64,000 nucleotides of DNA, taken from NCBI RefSeq assembly GCF_050947875.1, contig NC_134569.1, positions 261,217,100 through 261,281,099 of the forward strand, written 5' to 3'. Below, piece after piece: positions 34,411 to 45,082 of the stretch (position 1 is the stretch's first letter; every line of letters begins with the position of its first letter). The translations under genes were made by a program, and so were the position numbers. The notes under the pieces were generated by a model, which saw only the letters and a program-made list of their open reading frames with translations, made no database searches and was not told where the DNA came from. The stretch comes from Dermacentor variabilis (taxonomy: Eukaryota; Arthropoda; Arachnida; Ixodida; Ixodidae).

Positions 34411-34555
34411 TGCCGCGGTAGCTCCATTGGTTAGAGCATCGCACGCCTATGGCAAGTTTTCTCAACCACTTTCATTGCCATTAATTTGTCATTTCTTTAA
34501 TTCAATTAGAAAGTAGAAGTAATTTCTCTTCTGTTGTCTTTGGTGTCTTCGTTTG
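34411..34555 (+). mobile_element. tRNA-type SINE, plus orientation, internally deleted
   Basis: GCCGCGGTAGCTCCATTGG and TTAGAGCATCGCACGCC form a tRNA-like head with an A box. The B-box half is largely missing, as GGCAAGTTTTCTC follows at once. The body (CCACTTTCATTGCC to TTGTCTTTGGTGTC) pairs as an inverted repeat with 34200-34325. The pair could be two insertions or an inverted duplication. It is not a functional tRNA gene. Confidence 0.7.
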
Positions 34556-36956
34556 TTTGTTTCCAAGGATATAAACAGAAGGAGTAGTACTGCTGACAAA
34601 TATATTCTAGACTAAAACACCATCTCTGTTCAAGACAGTAGTCTGTCGGGTGTAGCCACCCGACGGCATGCAGTGGTAAATTCTTGTAGAATATATGCTG
34701 CTTCTACCCTGCTTCTAGCTTCAGCTTAAGATAAATTATGACGGCCCGAACAATGAGTTTCTTCCATTGGATGCGGATGGCAGTTGGCTTCAATGGGGCT
34801 TGCAGAACTTCAGCAATTGACCGAGGTACAATACCCAGGGTAGCAGCGTGTCTTGTGGGATCCCAAAATAGGCCAAATGGTGATGCCGACTGTCACAATG
34901 ACAATGCTGAAAAATACAGTATAGAGCGCATTACTACCGTTATTTCAGAAAAGCTGAGATCAAACACAAAGCTATGGCATATTTTTAATCTACACTTGCT
35001 CATGCTAAAGTAGCTTCAGCATGCCACAAAATACTGAAGTGCTGGCTACAAATACTACGAAAGTGTTACTTCACAATTGTGCGCAGCAAAAAGATCCTGT
35101 CGCAGCTGCAAAGCACCACGGGCAACTGATGACCTCGCCCATCATATTCATGCGATTTAAAACAAAAATTATATGACAGCTGAAGGGGAATAAAAAATTA
35201 ATTTGATTTCATTGACCTGGCTTTTTCATGTTTGTGGTTCTAAATAACACGGTGTCCATTTCGCCATTTTGTGAATGTGGGGACACGTAACATGAATATT
35301 TTTACAAAGTTTATGAAAATAAGCACAGACTAATTAGCGGGTAGGTTAGTCAAGTACTTCTTCAGCGCCTAGCTTTCAGGGAAGCGAGCTGCTGCGATTT
35401 GTACAGGCAGGCCCCATATCTATCGTTGCTTTCAGGTCTGCCAGAAGCCTTACTGTGCAGCACAGGCGTTGATTTTTTCATCAGCTGGTCCTTCCAAAGC
35501 CCACATCCTGCACCAGAATGCCAAAACTTTTATGTAGACAGGGCGCTCGCGCGCTAAGTAAATTCAATATACCTATGCAACGGAAAAGAAAAGACGTAGC
35601 CCAACTAAAAATATGTCGAAATTGCGTGAACTTGAAAGCATAGTTTACGGAACGCACATCAGCTGCTACCACATAGCACACTGAAAAAGCTAAGACGAAA
35701 AAACAAATGGCGGTGAAGTATTGACAAGTGAATTTTCGGAAGATTAAAACATTGCGTAGCGCATATGTGAAGTGAGAAAGCACAGGAAATGCAGGCACCA
35801 GTGCTGGCTCGTTGACCATATGTGCTACAAGTTGAGCAAGCCGACTGACCACCACGTCTTCTAAAACAAAGTACAGGACTCAAAAGACGCTTTTTTCTCC
35901 CAACCTGCTGGAGCTACGTACTCAACCATATACGCATTCTGCCGCATGTATACTGTAACTGCTTCTCCTCTACCGAAAGATTTCATACGCGATACTGGAA
36001 TGATCGTTGGATGCAGGCGCCGATCCGTACCTTCCACATTTTCGTTTAAAAAAGCGAAACCAACAACAGATTGTCGTGCCGAATCTGCCACAAGTTCCCA
36101 TTAGCAAAAAAAATATACATATGTGTTTTGCACAAGCTTATGCTGCCTCGAATATGTTCCAGGTACTAATTAATGCCTGCAACATAAGCAATTGGAGTCA
36201 ATCATGCTTGTGCACATCGGAAACGGCTTATCGACAGCGCCGCGGCAACCTCAAGAAAACCTCATTAACATACTGTGCTTCCATGAAAAAATGGCTCACT
36301 CACCCATATTTTCTGTCCTGTTGTTGCGTTCAGCAAACTCGCAGCACCACTCGGTCTTGAAGGTAAACAAAGCTGCCCATCGGCCGTTCCATCTGTGGCC
36401 TCAGAAGTCATTCAGGCTCGGTCACCATACGCAGAAGGACAGAATTGCCCATCATAACCGCGTTTAACAACCGCAACGTCAGTCACCAATGAAACACTAG
36501 GAAACAAACAGCAGCGGACAAATGCCGGCGCAAATTATGAGCCATGAGCCATGCTCTCAGCTGTTGGGATGCGATTGTTGCCAGACCTCAAACACAGCTC
36601 CCGCTTGCTCTATCAGTCGAGCGCTCACAGTGGCAGCGTTGCCGAGATAAAGTTGTGCATTGCGCCGTGTAAATTGTTTGATTAGGAGGACGAATGAACT
36701 GAAACACGTATTTGTCTTAAATAATGGGACCTTTAATAAGCACATTGAAGAATAGTCTCGATATCAGACGCTTTTCTCGGTCGATACACTTCACTTAAGT
36801 CGAGGGCGCATTTTCAAGGCGTTCCTTGGCGGAGGAAAGGTGAAGTAGCGTTCATGAAACGCAACGGCGCCTTGAGTGAAGGAAGCCCCGTCGCCTCGAC
36901 TTGGCTGAGTCGAGGAGAAGCTTCAAGTGAAGGCGTGTTTAAGAATACGGGGGTAA

Positions 36957-37590
36957 GAAATATCTTAAATTTCTTCCAGCTAGTTTGCTAAGCTGCTATT
37001 TAGTATTGCTTCTTTTGATGGCGCTATGCGAGGTACCAGGTTTGCGCAAATGTTCCTCGCAACTTGTTCTCAAACACTAAGTAGGTTTATTGCAGGAACC
37101 TGCATTAGGTTATAGATGTGAGAGGCACGCTAATATGACCGGTGTGGGTTTGCAGGCCCATGCATGCCACTCTCAAGCAAATGCCAAGTTTGCATTGTAT
37201 GAGTCTTCCTTGACTTCGCAGGACATTTTTGGTTAATCCCTTCATCTGTACAAAAGAATGCTCATAGGTCTTGAGCCTTACCCTGATCTCCTTCTTCAAC
37301 AAAAAAGAAAATATATTTTAGGCATTGCATTAGGGAATATATCTGGGTGATAATGTGACAATTTTCGCCTCTATAACCTTTCTTTTCTCCTATCTTATCA
37401 GTGAAGACTTTGTTCAAACAGAGTGCCGTGCAGTGACAAATTCTCATTACAGAATATTGTGGTGTTTCCTTAATGCATGCGAAACACTTGGGACTGACGC
37501 ACTGTGGGTTAGGACAAGATTTGTCTGGGGTGAGGGAGTCGGTTTGTTCTTAATGCAAAGAAGCGTCCTTCGGTCATGCACGTATATTGA
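36957..37590. other. No gene recognised
   Basis: Lies between the Harbinger-type element and the truncated 3' side of the Penelope-like element. Minus-strand ORFs at 37105-37447 have no domain I can name, and the GIY-YIG nuclease that often ends Penelope proteins is not visible. Confidence 0.4.
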
Positions 37591-37593
37591 CAT

Positions 37594-39461
37594 CTATTGA
37601 CAATATTGACATCTATCTGTCGGATTTTTGTATATGGCAATAGATAGCTTATCATTTAGCACTGAAACGCTGACGTCAAGGAAGTTAATATTAGATGCAG
37701 AATACGTGTGAGAAAATGACATAGATGGATGGGCATTGTTAAAGTCAGATACGAAAGAAAGCAGTTCTTGTTCCCCATGAGGCCAAATCAGAAAAACATC
37801 GTCAATGTAACGTTTGTAATAAAAAGGTTTTAACGTCCTGGTTAGCAAAAATTTATCTTCTAGCTGACCCATAAATATATTGGCGTAGTTCGGGCCAATT
37901 CGCGTACCCATAGACGTCCCACTAACTTACACATAGTGCTGTCCCTCAAATTCGAAGTTATTTCGTTCTAAAATAAGGGCTAGCAAAGTTGCCAATGTGT
38001 CGCTATCGATGAGTTTCTCGGGTGATGTAGATTCGTAGCAATTGACGACTGCCATGATGCCATCAGAATGTGGAATGTTAGTATACAAAGATGCTACATC
38101 AAGTGTGACCAAAAGAGAACCTTGAGGAATAATGAGATCGATTATATCCGACAGGAAGTGGGTAGTGTCTCTTACGTAAGAGGCAAATGTAGCTGGGATA
38201 TGACTGATCAGGGAATCTACGTAGCTGGACAAATTTTCTGTGACTGTACCTATACCAGAAATGATGGGGTGACCTGGGTTGTTTATCTTATGTATTTTAG
38301 GTAAAAGGTAAAAACGACCAGCAACAGGACTTAGTGGAATTAGAGAATGAACCGCATTGTCAGCCACGTTTTTCTTCTTAACGAGATCTAGCACTGCGCT
38401 TTTGATCAGAGATTTATATTGCTCAGTGGGGTCATGATCAAGGCGTTTATAAAACGTTTCGTCTGCTATAGCTGTCTGTGGGCCTCTGCAGCGTAATCGG
38501 ACTTATTCATTATGACAACGGCGCCACCTTTGTCAGCAGGCTTAATGACGATGTCTTTGCGAGAGGACAGGGTATCTAGTGCTTTCATTTCGCTGGCGGA
38601 CAAATTACTGTGGAAGGGTGCTTGTTTTTGATACAATTGTAGAACGTCTCGTTGTACTGCTTTGATATACATGTCCAAAAATCTATCGCGCTGTGTAGGA
38701 GGGACCCAGCGCTTGCCAGAGGGTAACTCGTGTTTCGAATCGTTTGAATTGGAGCGGTCATGGAAGCATTCGCGCAAGCGTAAGCTACGGGCGAAATTAT
38801 CCAAATCTTTCAGTAGTTGAAATTGATTATGTCCACCTGTTGCTGGACAAAAATTAAGACCACGACGTAGAACACTGCACTCCTCAGCTGTTAGCTGAAT
38901 GTCCGAAATATTAACAATATTATTCTGCTCCTGATGGGCAAACCTACTAACAGAGGATGACGAAGAAGTGCCGGAGTGCACTTCTAGAGGTTGGGTTTGA
39001 AGAGGGGCAGAGTTGAATACCTTGTCCTCGCTTCCAGAAGAGCCCACAACACCGTCACGGGACAGTTTCTTGGCTTTCATTGCGTAGATTTCATACCGTT
39101 TTTTGGTTGCGAATGCGTCTAATGCGGCGGATTGGCTAGAGGACAAGTTTAAGCTCGCTGCAATTTGACTTTCTTGGTTCATGAATTTCTTACTGGAAGA
39201 ACGATAGTGATCTAACACGACACCGGTGAGTTGTAGTGAAGCATTTGTTAGTATGTTATCCCATCTAGCTATATTGCGCTCAGACATGTCCGACAGAGCT
39301 GGTTTTACAACAATACAGAGACCCTTTGGTGCAACAGCCGCAGCTAGGTAGGTATTTAGCGTGTCTACATGTAGAGCATTGCGAATTCTTTTTTCTGTAA
39401 CCTTCCTTAGCCTTAGAGATTCATTTGAACAGAGGTAAGAAATATTGTTACCCGGAGACAC
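37594..39461 (-). pseudogene. Penelope-type reverse transcriptase
   Basis: Beginning in the region of LRLRKVTEKRIRNAL, the protein shows the typical N-terminal stretch (LTAEECSVLRRGLNFCP and FARSLRLRECF) and KDIVIKPADKGGAVVIMN. After a shift near 38465 come FYLLPKIHKINNPGHPIISG, LVTLDVASLYTNIPHSDG and, after a TAA at 37927-37929, GTSMGTRIGPNYANIFMG and the catalytic YIDDVFLIW near 37810. LPKIHK, TNIPH and YIDD are hallmarks of Penelope enzymes. The protein breaks off at KNPTDR, before the usual C-terminal nuclease. At least one frameshift and two stops (counting the one at 39471) prevent function. Confidence 0.85.
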
Positions 39462-39470
39462 AGCCTTTAG

Positions 39471-40662
39471 TCAATTCGCCGGTGCATCATCCATGGTTTT
39501 CGTGTGGGCTCTAAGAAACTCGTAGCGGGGACCTTTCGGGGAGGAACCTGTAGCGTCCTGTGCTGAAGGCGACTGTTCAGCTGACGGAGCTATCGCTGCG
39601 GCGTTCTTTGGACGATTCTTTGAAGCAGCCTTCTTGCGGTTCTTTGAAGCAGCCTTCTTGCGATGGACATGTGTCTTGCGATTGTGGGGTGATGACTCCT
39701 TTTGAGAGGGACTACCATTCGTTGTCTGTCCTATCAATAACACCGGGTCAGAAGATGGGCCTTCAACGCTCGGTTCCTTAGTGCAGTGCTGAGGCGGGTT
39801 GCTGGGAGCACTGTCTAACCACGAATGGTACATAGCACTGGACGGCTTGTAACAGAGGTGCCGAATGTGACAGACCATGAGTGAGACGCCTTCGAAGTTC
39901 GGGTGTAAACCATCACAATGCGCTGGCGGGCTAGTTGGTGCGAATCCATGAATACCTTGTTTAGCGCAAAAAGACAGACACAAGAAAGACGACAGGACAA
40001 GGCGCTAAGGGACAAGGTGCTGTCGTCTTTCTTGGGTCTGTCTTTTTGCGCTAAACAAGGTATTCATGTAAACCATCAGCTGCGAGCACGCGGTGCGGGG
40101 GCAGCCATTCGAACCCATAGTCCAGGAAAAATACTAGTCGAGAGCGACTGCAGAATTTTTTCAACAGGGTGTTGAAATAACACGCTTCTTGGTTAAAGCA
40201 GCGAACAAATGTGGCGCTGGGGTACGCTCGTCGGCGGTTCGTGGTCCTTGGTAGTATCAGAGTCGCATAGATTCTGGTGACTTCAGGACGTTCCTTGGCG
40301 ATGTGATTGATGACTTCACAGTAACTTTGTAAAGCTTTTCGGGCTGATACTCGAGCTAGGTCGATGGTGCTTACATGAAGAACGATTGTTGTGGTGTTCT
40401 GGGGGACGAAATCCAATAGTGCAGGTACGCCACTGATTGATGCACCGCACTGAGACACAAACGCTGGCGTTTTGTTCACCGCAGGATCGAAGTACTGGTA
40501 AATGTGCTTCGTCTGGGAGTCACCTACAACGGTCACTGACGGAGCTCCCTTTGGGTACTTCCAGTAGACGTGCTTCAACGCGGTCTTCTCCGGAACCCCC
40601 CCCCCCCCCATTGTTCCAATATACCAGAAAAAAAGCAGTTCTGGGTCCGGGTAAATATTCAC
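39471..40662 (-). pseudogene. SGNH-hydrolase-like domain and linker upstream of the Penelope enzyme
   Basis: From ATG 40662, the sequence VTVVGDSQTKHIYQYF carries the block I Ser (GDS), CGASISG resembles block II, VLHVSTIDLARVS matches the position of block III (Asn replaced), and the block V Asp-x-x-His appears as DGLHPNFEG. These are the marks of the SGNH/GDSL esterase fold, also known from ORF1 of some CR1 LINEs. An insertion at 39916-40066 splits it. Subtracting 163 bp (insertion plus duplicated 12 bp) brings both halves into one frame. After a Lys-rich repeat (KKAASKNR twice) a TGA at 39471-39473 separates it from the Penelope part, which continues in the same frame. A C run near 40600 encodes Gly4 and could hide a start-site error. 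Confidence 0.65.
39916..40066. mobile_element. Palindromic 151-bp insertion, Penelope terminal-repeat type, 12-bp duplication
   Basis: TGTAAACCATCA lies on both sides (39904-39915 and 40067-40078). Inside, AATACCTTGTTTAGCGCAAA and its complement form arms of about 45 bp around a loop near 40005. The arms also contain AAGACAGACAC and AAGAAAGACGACAG. Sequence of this style is common in Penelope-like elements, whose copies often carry inverted terminal fragments. I read it as a separate small insertion of Penelope terminal DNA. Confidence 0.7.
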
Positions 40663-40692
40663 AGTGAAGTAGACGTGCGTATGAAGCGGTTT

Positions 40693-40730
40693 ATTGACGT
40701 TTCGGCCGGGGTCTGGCCTTCATCAGAATA
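40693..40730 (-). ncRNA. Hammerhead-ribozyme-like motif
   Basis: The minus strand has CTGATGA (40726-40720), a possible stem II GGCC-loop-GGCC, then GAAACGTC. This is the conserved hammerhead core with a GUC cleavage triplet. TATT before the core can pair with AATA after it as a short stem I. Stem III would be the self-complementary ACGT, as in two-molecule hammerheads. Hammerheads are known in Penelope-like elements, and this one lies 30-60 bp upstream of the element's ORF. Activity is inferred only. Confidence 0.6.
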
Positions 40731-40740
40731 CATTGCATGG

Positions 40741-41117
40741 TGTCAGTACAGTTACTATAAATGTGCTTATCGACCAAATGAAGATACGTTTACATGAAAA
40801 ACGAATAAAATGGGAGAGCAAAATGCATCTGAATCGTTCAAAGGATTGCTGACACGTGTATAGACCGATGGCGATTGCAAACATATCATCTAAAATACAA
40901 AGCATAAAAACGCACCGGAATGAATTGTAAAAACCAATCGCCACCGTGACAACAAAACGTCAATATGTGCTCAATATGTGCTATGTTATCAAGCAAACAC
41001 AGACACAGAAAAAAGGGAATAGCGACGTATTAGTAGCAGAAGGGACAAGTGACGGGCTACAAAGACAGGAAACTCAATTTTCCTACACATTCATTCACAC
41101 CACACGCGACGGTATCA

Positions 41118-41120
<3 letters not shown>
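40741..41120. other. Possible 5' terminal region of the Penelope-like element
   Basis: No ORF with a domain. It lies upstream of the hammerhead-like motif and ends at an AT microsatellite, so part of it may be the element's leader or terminal repeat. I cannot mark the boundary. Confidence 0.35.

Positions 41121-41161
<41 letters not shown>
41121..41161. repeat. (TA)n microsatellite
   Basis: Perfect 41-bp dinucleotide array. Confidence 0.97.
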
Positions 41162-41165
<4 letters not shown>

Positions 41166-41310
41166 TCATATGCTTCTCTGCACTGCATTTTGTACAATTG
41201 AGCCTAGAAAATGTCTATCTTACGGTGAACCTAACTAACGCAAACTTGTCGACCATTATGAGATGCATACAAGACCTTGCCCACGTATGGATTTATGTGA
41301 GCTATGACTA

Positions 41311-41588
41311 CACTCTAAGAAACTGTTTACACCCTTTGGGTGGCATTTTGTCCCCAAACAATATATAATCGTCGTTTGTTTTGCCCACATTTCCTTTCTT
41401 TAATGCTGCGAGGCCGGTACTTCCTAGTCACGAACGGCTTGCGCGTAATCAGCTTGACACAGCACTCTCGACATTAAAGTAGCGAGCGCCAAGTTTTCAA
41501 GAGAGGAAATGCAAATAATTAAGGCCGATGACGATTATTGTTGTGGGACAAGACAAGACCCAAAGGGTGTAAACCTTTTTTTAGAGCG
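41311..41588. mobile_element. 278-bp MITE with TA duplication
   Basis: Ends CACTCTAAGAAAC and, in complement, CGCTCTAAAAAAA run on to GTTTACACCCTTTGGG in both arms. TA at 41309-41310 and 41589-41590 flank it, matching the Tc1/mariner style. No coding capacity. Confidence 0.82.
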
Positions 41589-41590
41589 TA

Positions 41591-42109
41591 CGGTGGACTG
41601 TCAGTGGCTGTGAAATCTTCAACATCTGGCTCCTCTCTCTCTTTCTCTTTCCAGAGAAAATTTTTTGCATTTAGAGATCCCCAGCCTGAGGCAAGGAAAA
41701 CTTGATGCTCCGTGTTAGATGGCAGGGACTAAAGAAATGAAGTGAGAAAAAAAAAAGAAAAAAGCACACTGACTTACACATACATGCGTGCGAAATGCAC
41801 TACCATAAAAGTGATTTTCTCAATGCCTTCGTGGAGCACAGCTCAGACCTATCTTTAGTTACGCCACAAATCATGTATTGTGTGGCTACTGAAATTCCTA
41901 AGGACAGCCTTCACTGTTGTGAAGCTTCCGCAAATATAAACCAATAGTCCCTGTCCTAGTCAACACAACAGGGGGATACATGTATGGCATGCTGGAAAAA
42001 TAATTCTATTGCTTGAAAGTGGTTAGCTTACTAGCTACATTTTCAAGAACCATTGTTACTCACTAGCCTTCACTTTCAAAGATGTTTGCACCTGCTGCAA
42101 CATCACCAT
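41591..42109. other. No gene recognised
   Basis: AT-rich sequence with a CT-rich patch near 41635; no element ends or domains. Confidence 0.4.
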
Positions 42110-42620
42110 CACCCGTTCGTAGTGAGAGAAAGCTCTATTAGAACTGTTTATGACATATGGACCTTCTTTGTAACCCCTGGTATTCAGAGACATACTTGAT
42201 CATGTGCCTTTACAAATTCTCTGTCCTTAGTTATTAAATGTGACCACTGTAACCGTGAAAAGACCACTGAACACCTCCCCTGTCAGTGAACCCACTTTGA
42301 TGTCCAATGTCAGCCCCTTTAGAGTGTACCCACTCTAGTGAATAGTTGACCTTTCACAGAGGCCAGGATCCTGGGTGCTTGGCCATATCAACGAAGAAAG
42401 CTGTGCGTACATGCTCTAATGGCTTTTAAAAATAAAAGGAATCTGAAAAGACACTCAAACACCATCTGTCTTTTGTGCGAGTGAACTCTCCCCACTTGCC
42501 TCCTTTTTTTCTTTAACCCCTCATACCCTCATCACCATGCAGGGTAGCCACCTGGATGTACGTCTGGTTAACCTACCCGGCCTTCCTTGTTCCTTTCTCT
42601 CTTTCTCAGATGTAAACCCC
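42110..42620 (+). pseudogene. 3' end of an I-group LINE (Cys/His tail and 3' UTR)
   Basis: The + strand reads KCDHCNREKTTEHLPC, then after a stop HFDVQCQPL, then ARILGAWP and ALMAFKNKRNL. This fits the C-terminal zinc motif and final helix (ILGxWP) of I-group ORF2 proteins. A UTR follows with GGGTAGCCACC, GGTTAACCTACC and a pyrimidine-rich tail of CTTTCTCTC type ending near 42608. Heavily mutated, with no upstream domains kept. Confidence 0.6.
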
Positions 42621-42726
42621 CATGCAGAATAACTAAACACCACACAAAATCTAGTCAGCCATACCTGTTGAAACTAAGATGCGACATGCTTAAACCATTT
42701 CAGATGTGTAAATGCACCTAAAATAC

Positions 42727-42880
42727 AAGGACAAAAGATAGGACAACACACAAATAGCACACGCACTACTGATTCTTGTCCTTTCTGTTGTCGTTGTATC
42801 TTATGTACTTTTACAAGCCTGCAATGCTGAACCAACTCGTCCAACTACCTATATTGCTTACACCAATTCATCTTTTGGTT
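42727..42880. repeat. Possible Penelope terminal fragment
   Basis: AAGGACAAAAGATAGGACAA and TTGTCCTTTCTGTTGTC form an imperfect hairpin, followed by TGCTGAACCAACTCG. Both resemble the style of Penelope terminal sequence seen at 39916-40066. Short and uncertain. Confidence 0.35.
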
Positions 42881-43141
42881 AATGTACACCCAGGAATTCG
42901 TGCGATGATTAGGCAGATTCTTCTCTTGCAGAACTTCATCCGACCAAACACCAGAGAAAAGAGTGATGCTGATACAGACGCACAAGTTTTGTTGGCAGTG
43001 GAATATGTTAGCTGGACAAACTGCTGCAAGCGTTGCATAGGAACATGCATCGAAGCTGGTGAGCAAGTTGAAGTGCATGATCTGCAAATTTTCTGCCAAG
43101 AATTTGCATTGTCAGACATCTGTGACGAAGGTAAAGAATGA
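42776..43141 (+). CDS. Hypothetical ORF, 121 codons
   Basis: The first third overlaps the possible Penelope fragment. The later part (PNTREKSDADTDAQVLL to CQEFALSDICDEG) has eight Cys or acidic clusters but no domain I recognise. Opposite-strand ORFs overlap it. A + strand exon of unknown gene is possible, but chance is more likely. Confidence 0.2.
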   Translation: MSFLLSLYLMYFYKPAMLNQLVQLPILLTPIHLLVNVHPGIRAMIRQILLLQNFIRPNTREKSDADTDAQVLLAVEYVSWTNCCKRCIGTCIEAGEQVEVHDLQIFCQEFALSDICDEGKE

Positions 43142-44350
43142 AAGGACTGCTGGCATCTGGACCAGGTTCTTGCTAAGTCCATAGCAACTGCTACTACATT
43201 GGAGGACAAAATAAAGCAACCACTGTGCCACCTGAAGCAGTATTCTCGCTTGTTGCCTAATCAAGGAAGGACAGAAAAAGAATGGAGAATGCTGCCTTCC
43301 AAGCTTAATTACAAGCAATGCAAAAGAAACCTTGGAAATCGAATGAACTGCATCATTCTGGGCAGAAATGGGAGAAGTAAAAAGATAGGATGACATGGAA
43401 GAGTAAAGAAATGTCGGCACATTGGCCCAGCACATATTAACTTTATATTATTGCTGCAAATGAAGGAAGCTATGCTAAAAAAAGCAGAAGGTCTCGGAGC
43501 TGAGAAACTGCATGCCATAATCATAATAAAATGAGCTTTTTCCATGACTGGCAGGAGCTATGTCAATATGTGCAAGCATCAATGACCAGCAAAAAAATCT
43601 CCACCAAAAAGGAAGTGCACTAAACAAGACATTTAATTGCTTGAGCTTTGGCAAAGTGTTGTCACCTGGCATTTCTGCTTTCATGGCCTCACCAATAAAA
43701 TAAATTCGCAGAAGTAATACAATAATGCTTTTGTTGTAATCGACTTTTTATTGTGTATTTGCTTATGTTAGTATGTGATTTTTATGTAGTTTTATAGGTG
43801 CAACAAAGCACTAAATTTCTTGTTACAGTTTGTATTGAAATATTTCAATAATGGGGGTTGCTACTCTTACATGTTTTTATGCCAACCCAGTAGGCGAAGT
43901 TGTATATTAGCTTGTGCCGCTAGATGTGTGGATGTGTTGTGTTTGTGATGCCATCGTGTTCGTTGCATTGTCGTCATTCCAGCTTTGTCATGCAACTCTC
44001 ACGCTACTTGCATTGGAACCGGAAGGCTCGCATGAAAAGATCCAGGTGTCTCAGCAGCAGCGCACCCACCCATTGTTGGTCGCCTCCGTTTAAGATTGAA
44101 AAGGAAGTTTCACATGAGTGTTCATTTCGGAACGACCGATAGCAACACTTCACCTTGGCATAGCCAACTACCTGTAAAATACTTCACATGACATCAATTC
44201 CCACATTGCGTGGGATTTACGCAAGTTTATCTCATAGTTTTCATGTAGAGCCTTTCGGACCTTTATGTGGGGGATAATAATGTGGCTTTTCATGTCTATC
44301 TCCTCTGAAATATATATAATTCGACAACTTGCCTGTTAAGCTGCAGCTTC
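43142..44350. other. No gene recognised
   Basis: AT-rich with short ORFs (for example 43924-44142) lacking domains. No element ends seen up to the TTAA element. Confidence 0.4.
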
Positions 44351-44354
44351 TTAA

Positions 44355-45078
44355 GAGGAAGCTTTAGGTCGGGCCCAACTCCGACGCGGCCTATTCAAAT
44401 ACATGTAAAACGCAAAAACGTTTTTATGAGGTAACCCCTGGACCGATTTTAATGAAATTTGTTGCATTTGAAAGAGAAAGTTGAATTCTAGTGACTGTTT
44501 GGAGCGGAAGTTCTATTTAGGGCTTGAATTTTCTTAAAACGATTTTCAAATATTTGACCGTTTGGAAAATATAGAAGCACAATTTGTAAAAATTGATAGC
44601 TCTGTTTCAAAAACAGATATCGCGGTTCTGTGAACGGCGTCCATTAGATCATTGAAAGCGGACAAATTCGATATGTCATTTTACATCTTACGTGAATTTG
44701 TTACGTCGTTTACAAGGGTTCTGCAAAAGCTGTATTTCCATGTTACTAAATTTTTTGAGATTCATGTGTAATATATCAATTTTGTCCGCTTTTGATGTAC
44801 TATTAGATGCATTTCACAGAATTGTATTATCGTTTTTCTTTTAGGAGTTACGGAGTTGTAAACTTGACAGTTTGGTTTTTTGAAAATTTCGGATTTTCGC
44901 TAGTTTTTAATAAAAGATTGACGACCTAACCCAAAAGTTCGAGACCAACAGTCACTAGACTTTAAGTTTTTCTTTTAAATGCAACAAACCTCGTCAAAAT
45001 TGGTGTTGTGGTTGCCGAGAAAAACGAATTCTCTTTTTACATGTATTTAGATAGGAGCACCCGAGCTAAAGCTTCCTC
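44355..45078. mobile_element. TTAA-flanked MITE with GAGGAAGCTTTAG ends
   Basis: TTAA at 44351-44354 and 45079-45082. The ends GAGGAAGCTTTAGGTCGGG and GAGGAAGCTTTAGCTCGGG (complement) are nearly perfect. Further in, AAATACATGTAAAA occurs in both arms. Length 724 bp. The interior is rich in TTTTGAAAATTT-type stretches and has no ORF of note. Non-autonomous. Confidence 0.85.
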
Positions 45079-45082
45079 TTAA

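Larger units (their letters stand above)
32223..36953. mobile_element. Harbinger-type element, TAA duplication, 4.7 kb
   Basis: Both ends read CCCCCGTATTC followed by AAAC (the right end in complement), flanked by TAA at 32220-32222 and 36954-36956. The motif CCTTGAGTGAAGGAA lies near both ends (about 32331 and 36870), giving subterminal repeats. The 3-bp TWA duplication suggests PIF/Harbinger. The size would allow an autonomous element, but I do not recognise the DDE nuclease or the Myb-like partner. The interior is AT-rich and carries SINE pieces, so it may be decayed or use small exons. Confidence 0.7.
37594..40740 (-). mobile_element. Penelope-like element with SGNH-like upstream domain
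   Basis: On the minus strand: a hammerhead-like motif (40726-40693), a start codon at 40662, an SGNH-hydrolase-like region, a Lys/Ala-rich linker, the Penelope N-terminal region and the reverse transcriptase, ending near 37594. The 5' limit beyond 40740 is not defined and the 3' side is truncated. A 151-bp palindromic insertion with a 12-bp duplication interrupts the coding frame. Penelope-like elements are a retroelement class distinct from LINE and LTR elements. Confidence 0.8.

Noticed and set aside
34411..34460. Possible tRNA gene (GCCGCGGTAGCTCCATTGG head)
   Set aside because: The second half with the B box is replaced by SINE body, so it cannot fold as a tRNA.
36007..36360. 117-codon + ORF as a host exon
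   Set aside because: Inside the Harbinger-type element with no domain or splice evidence.
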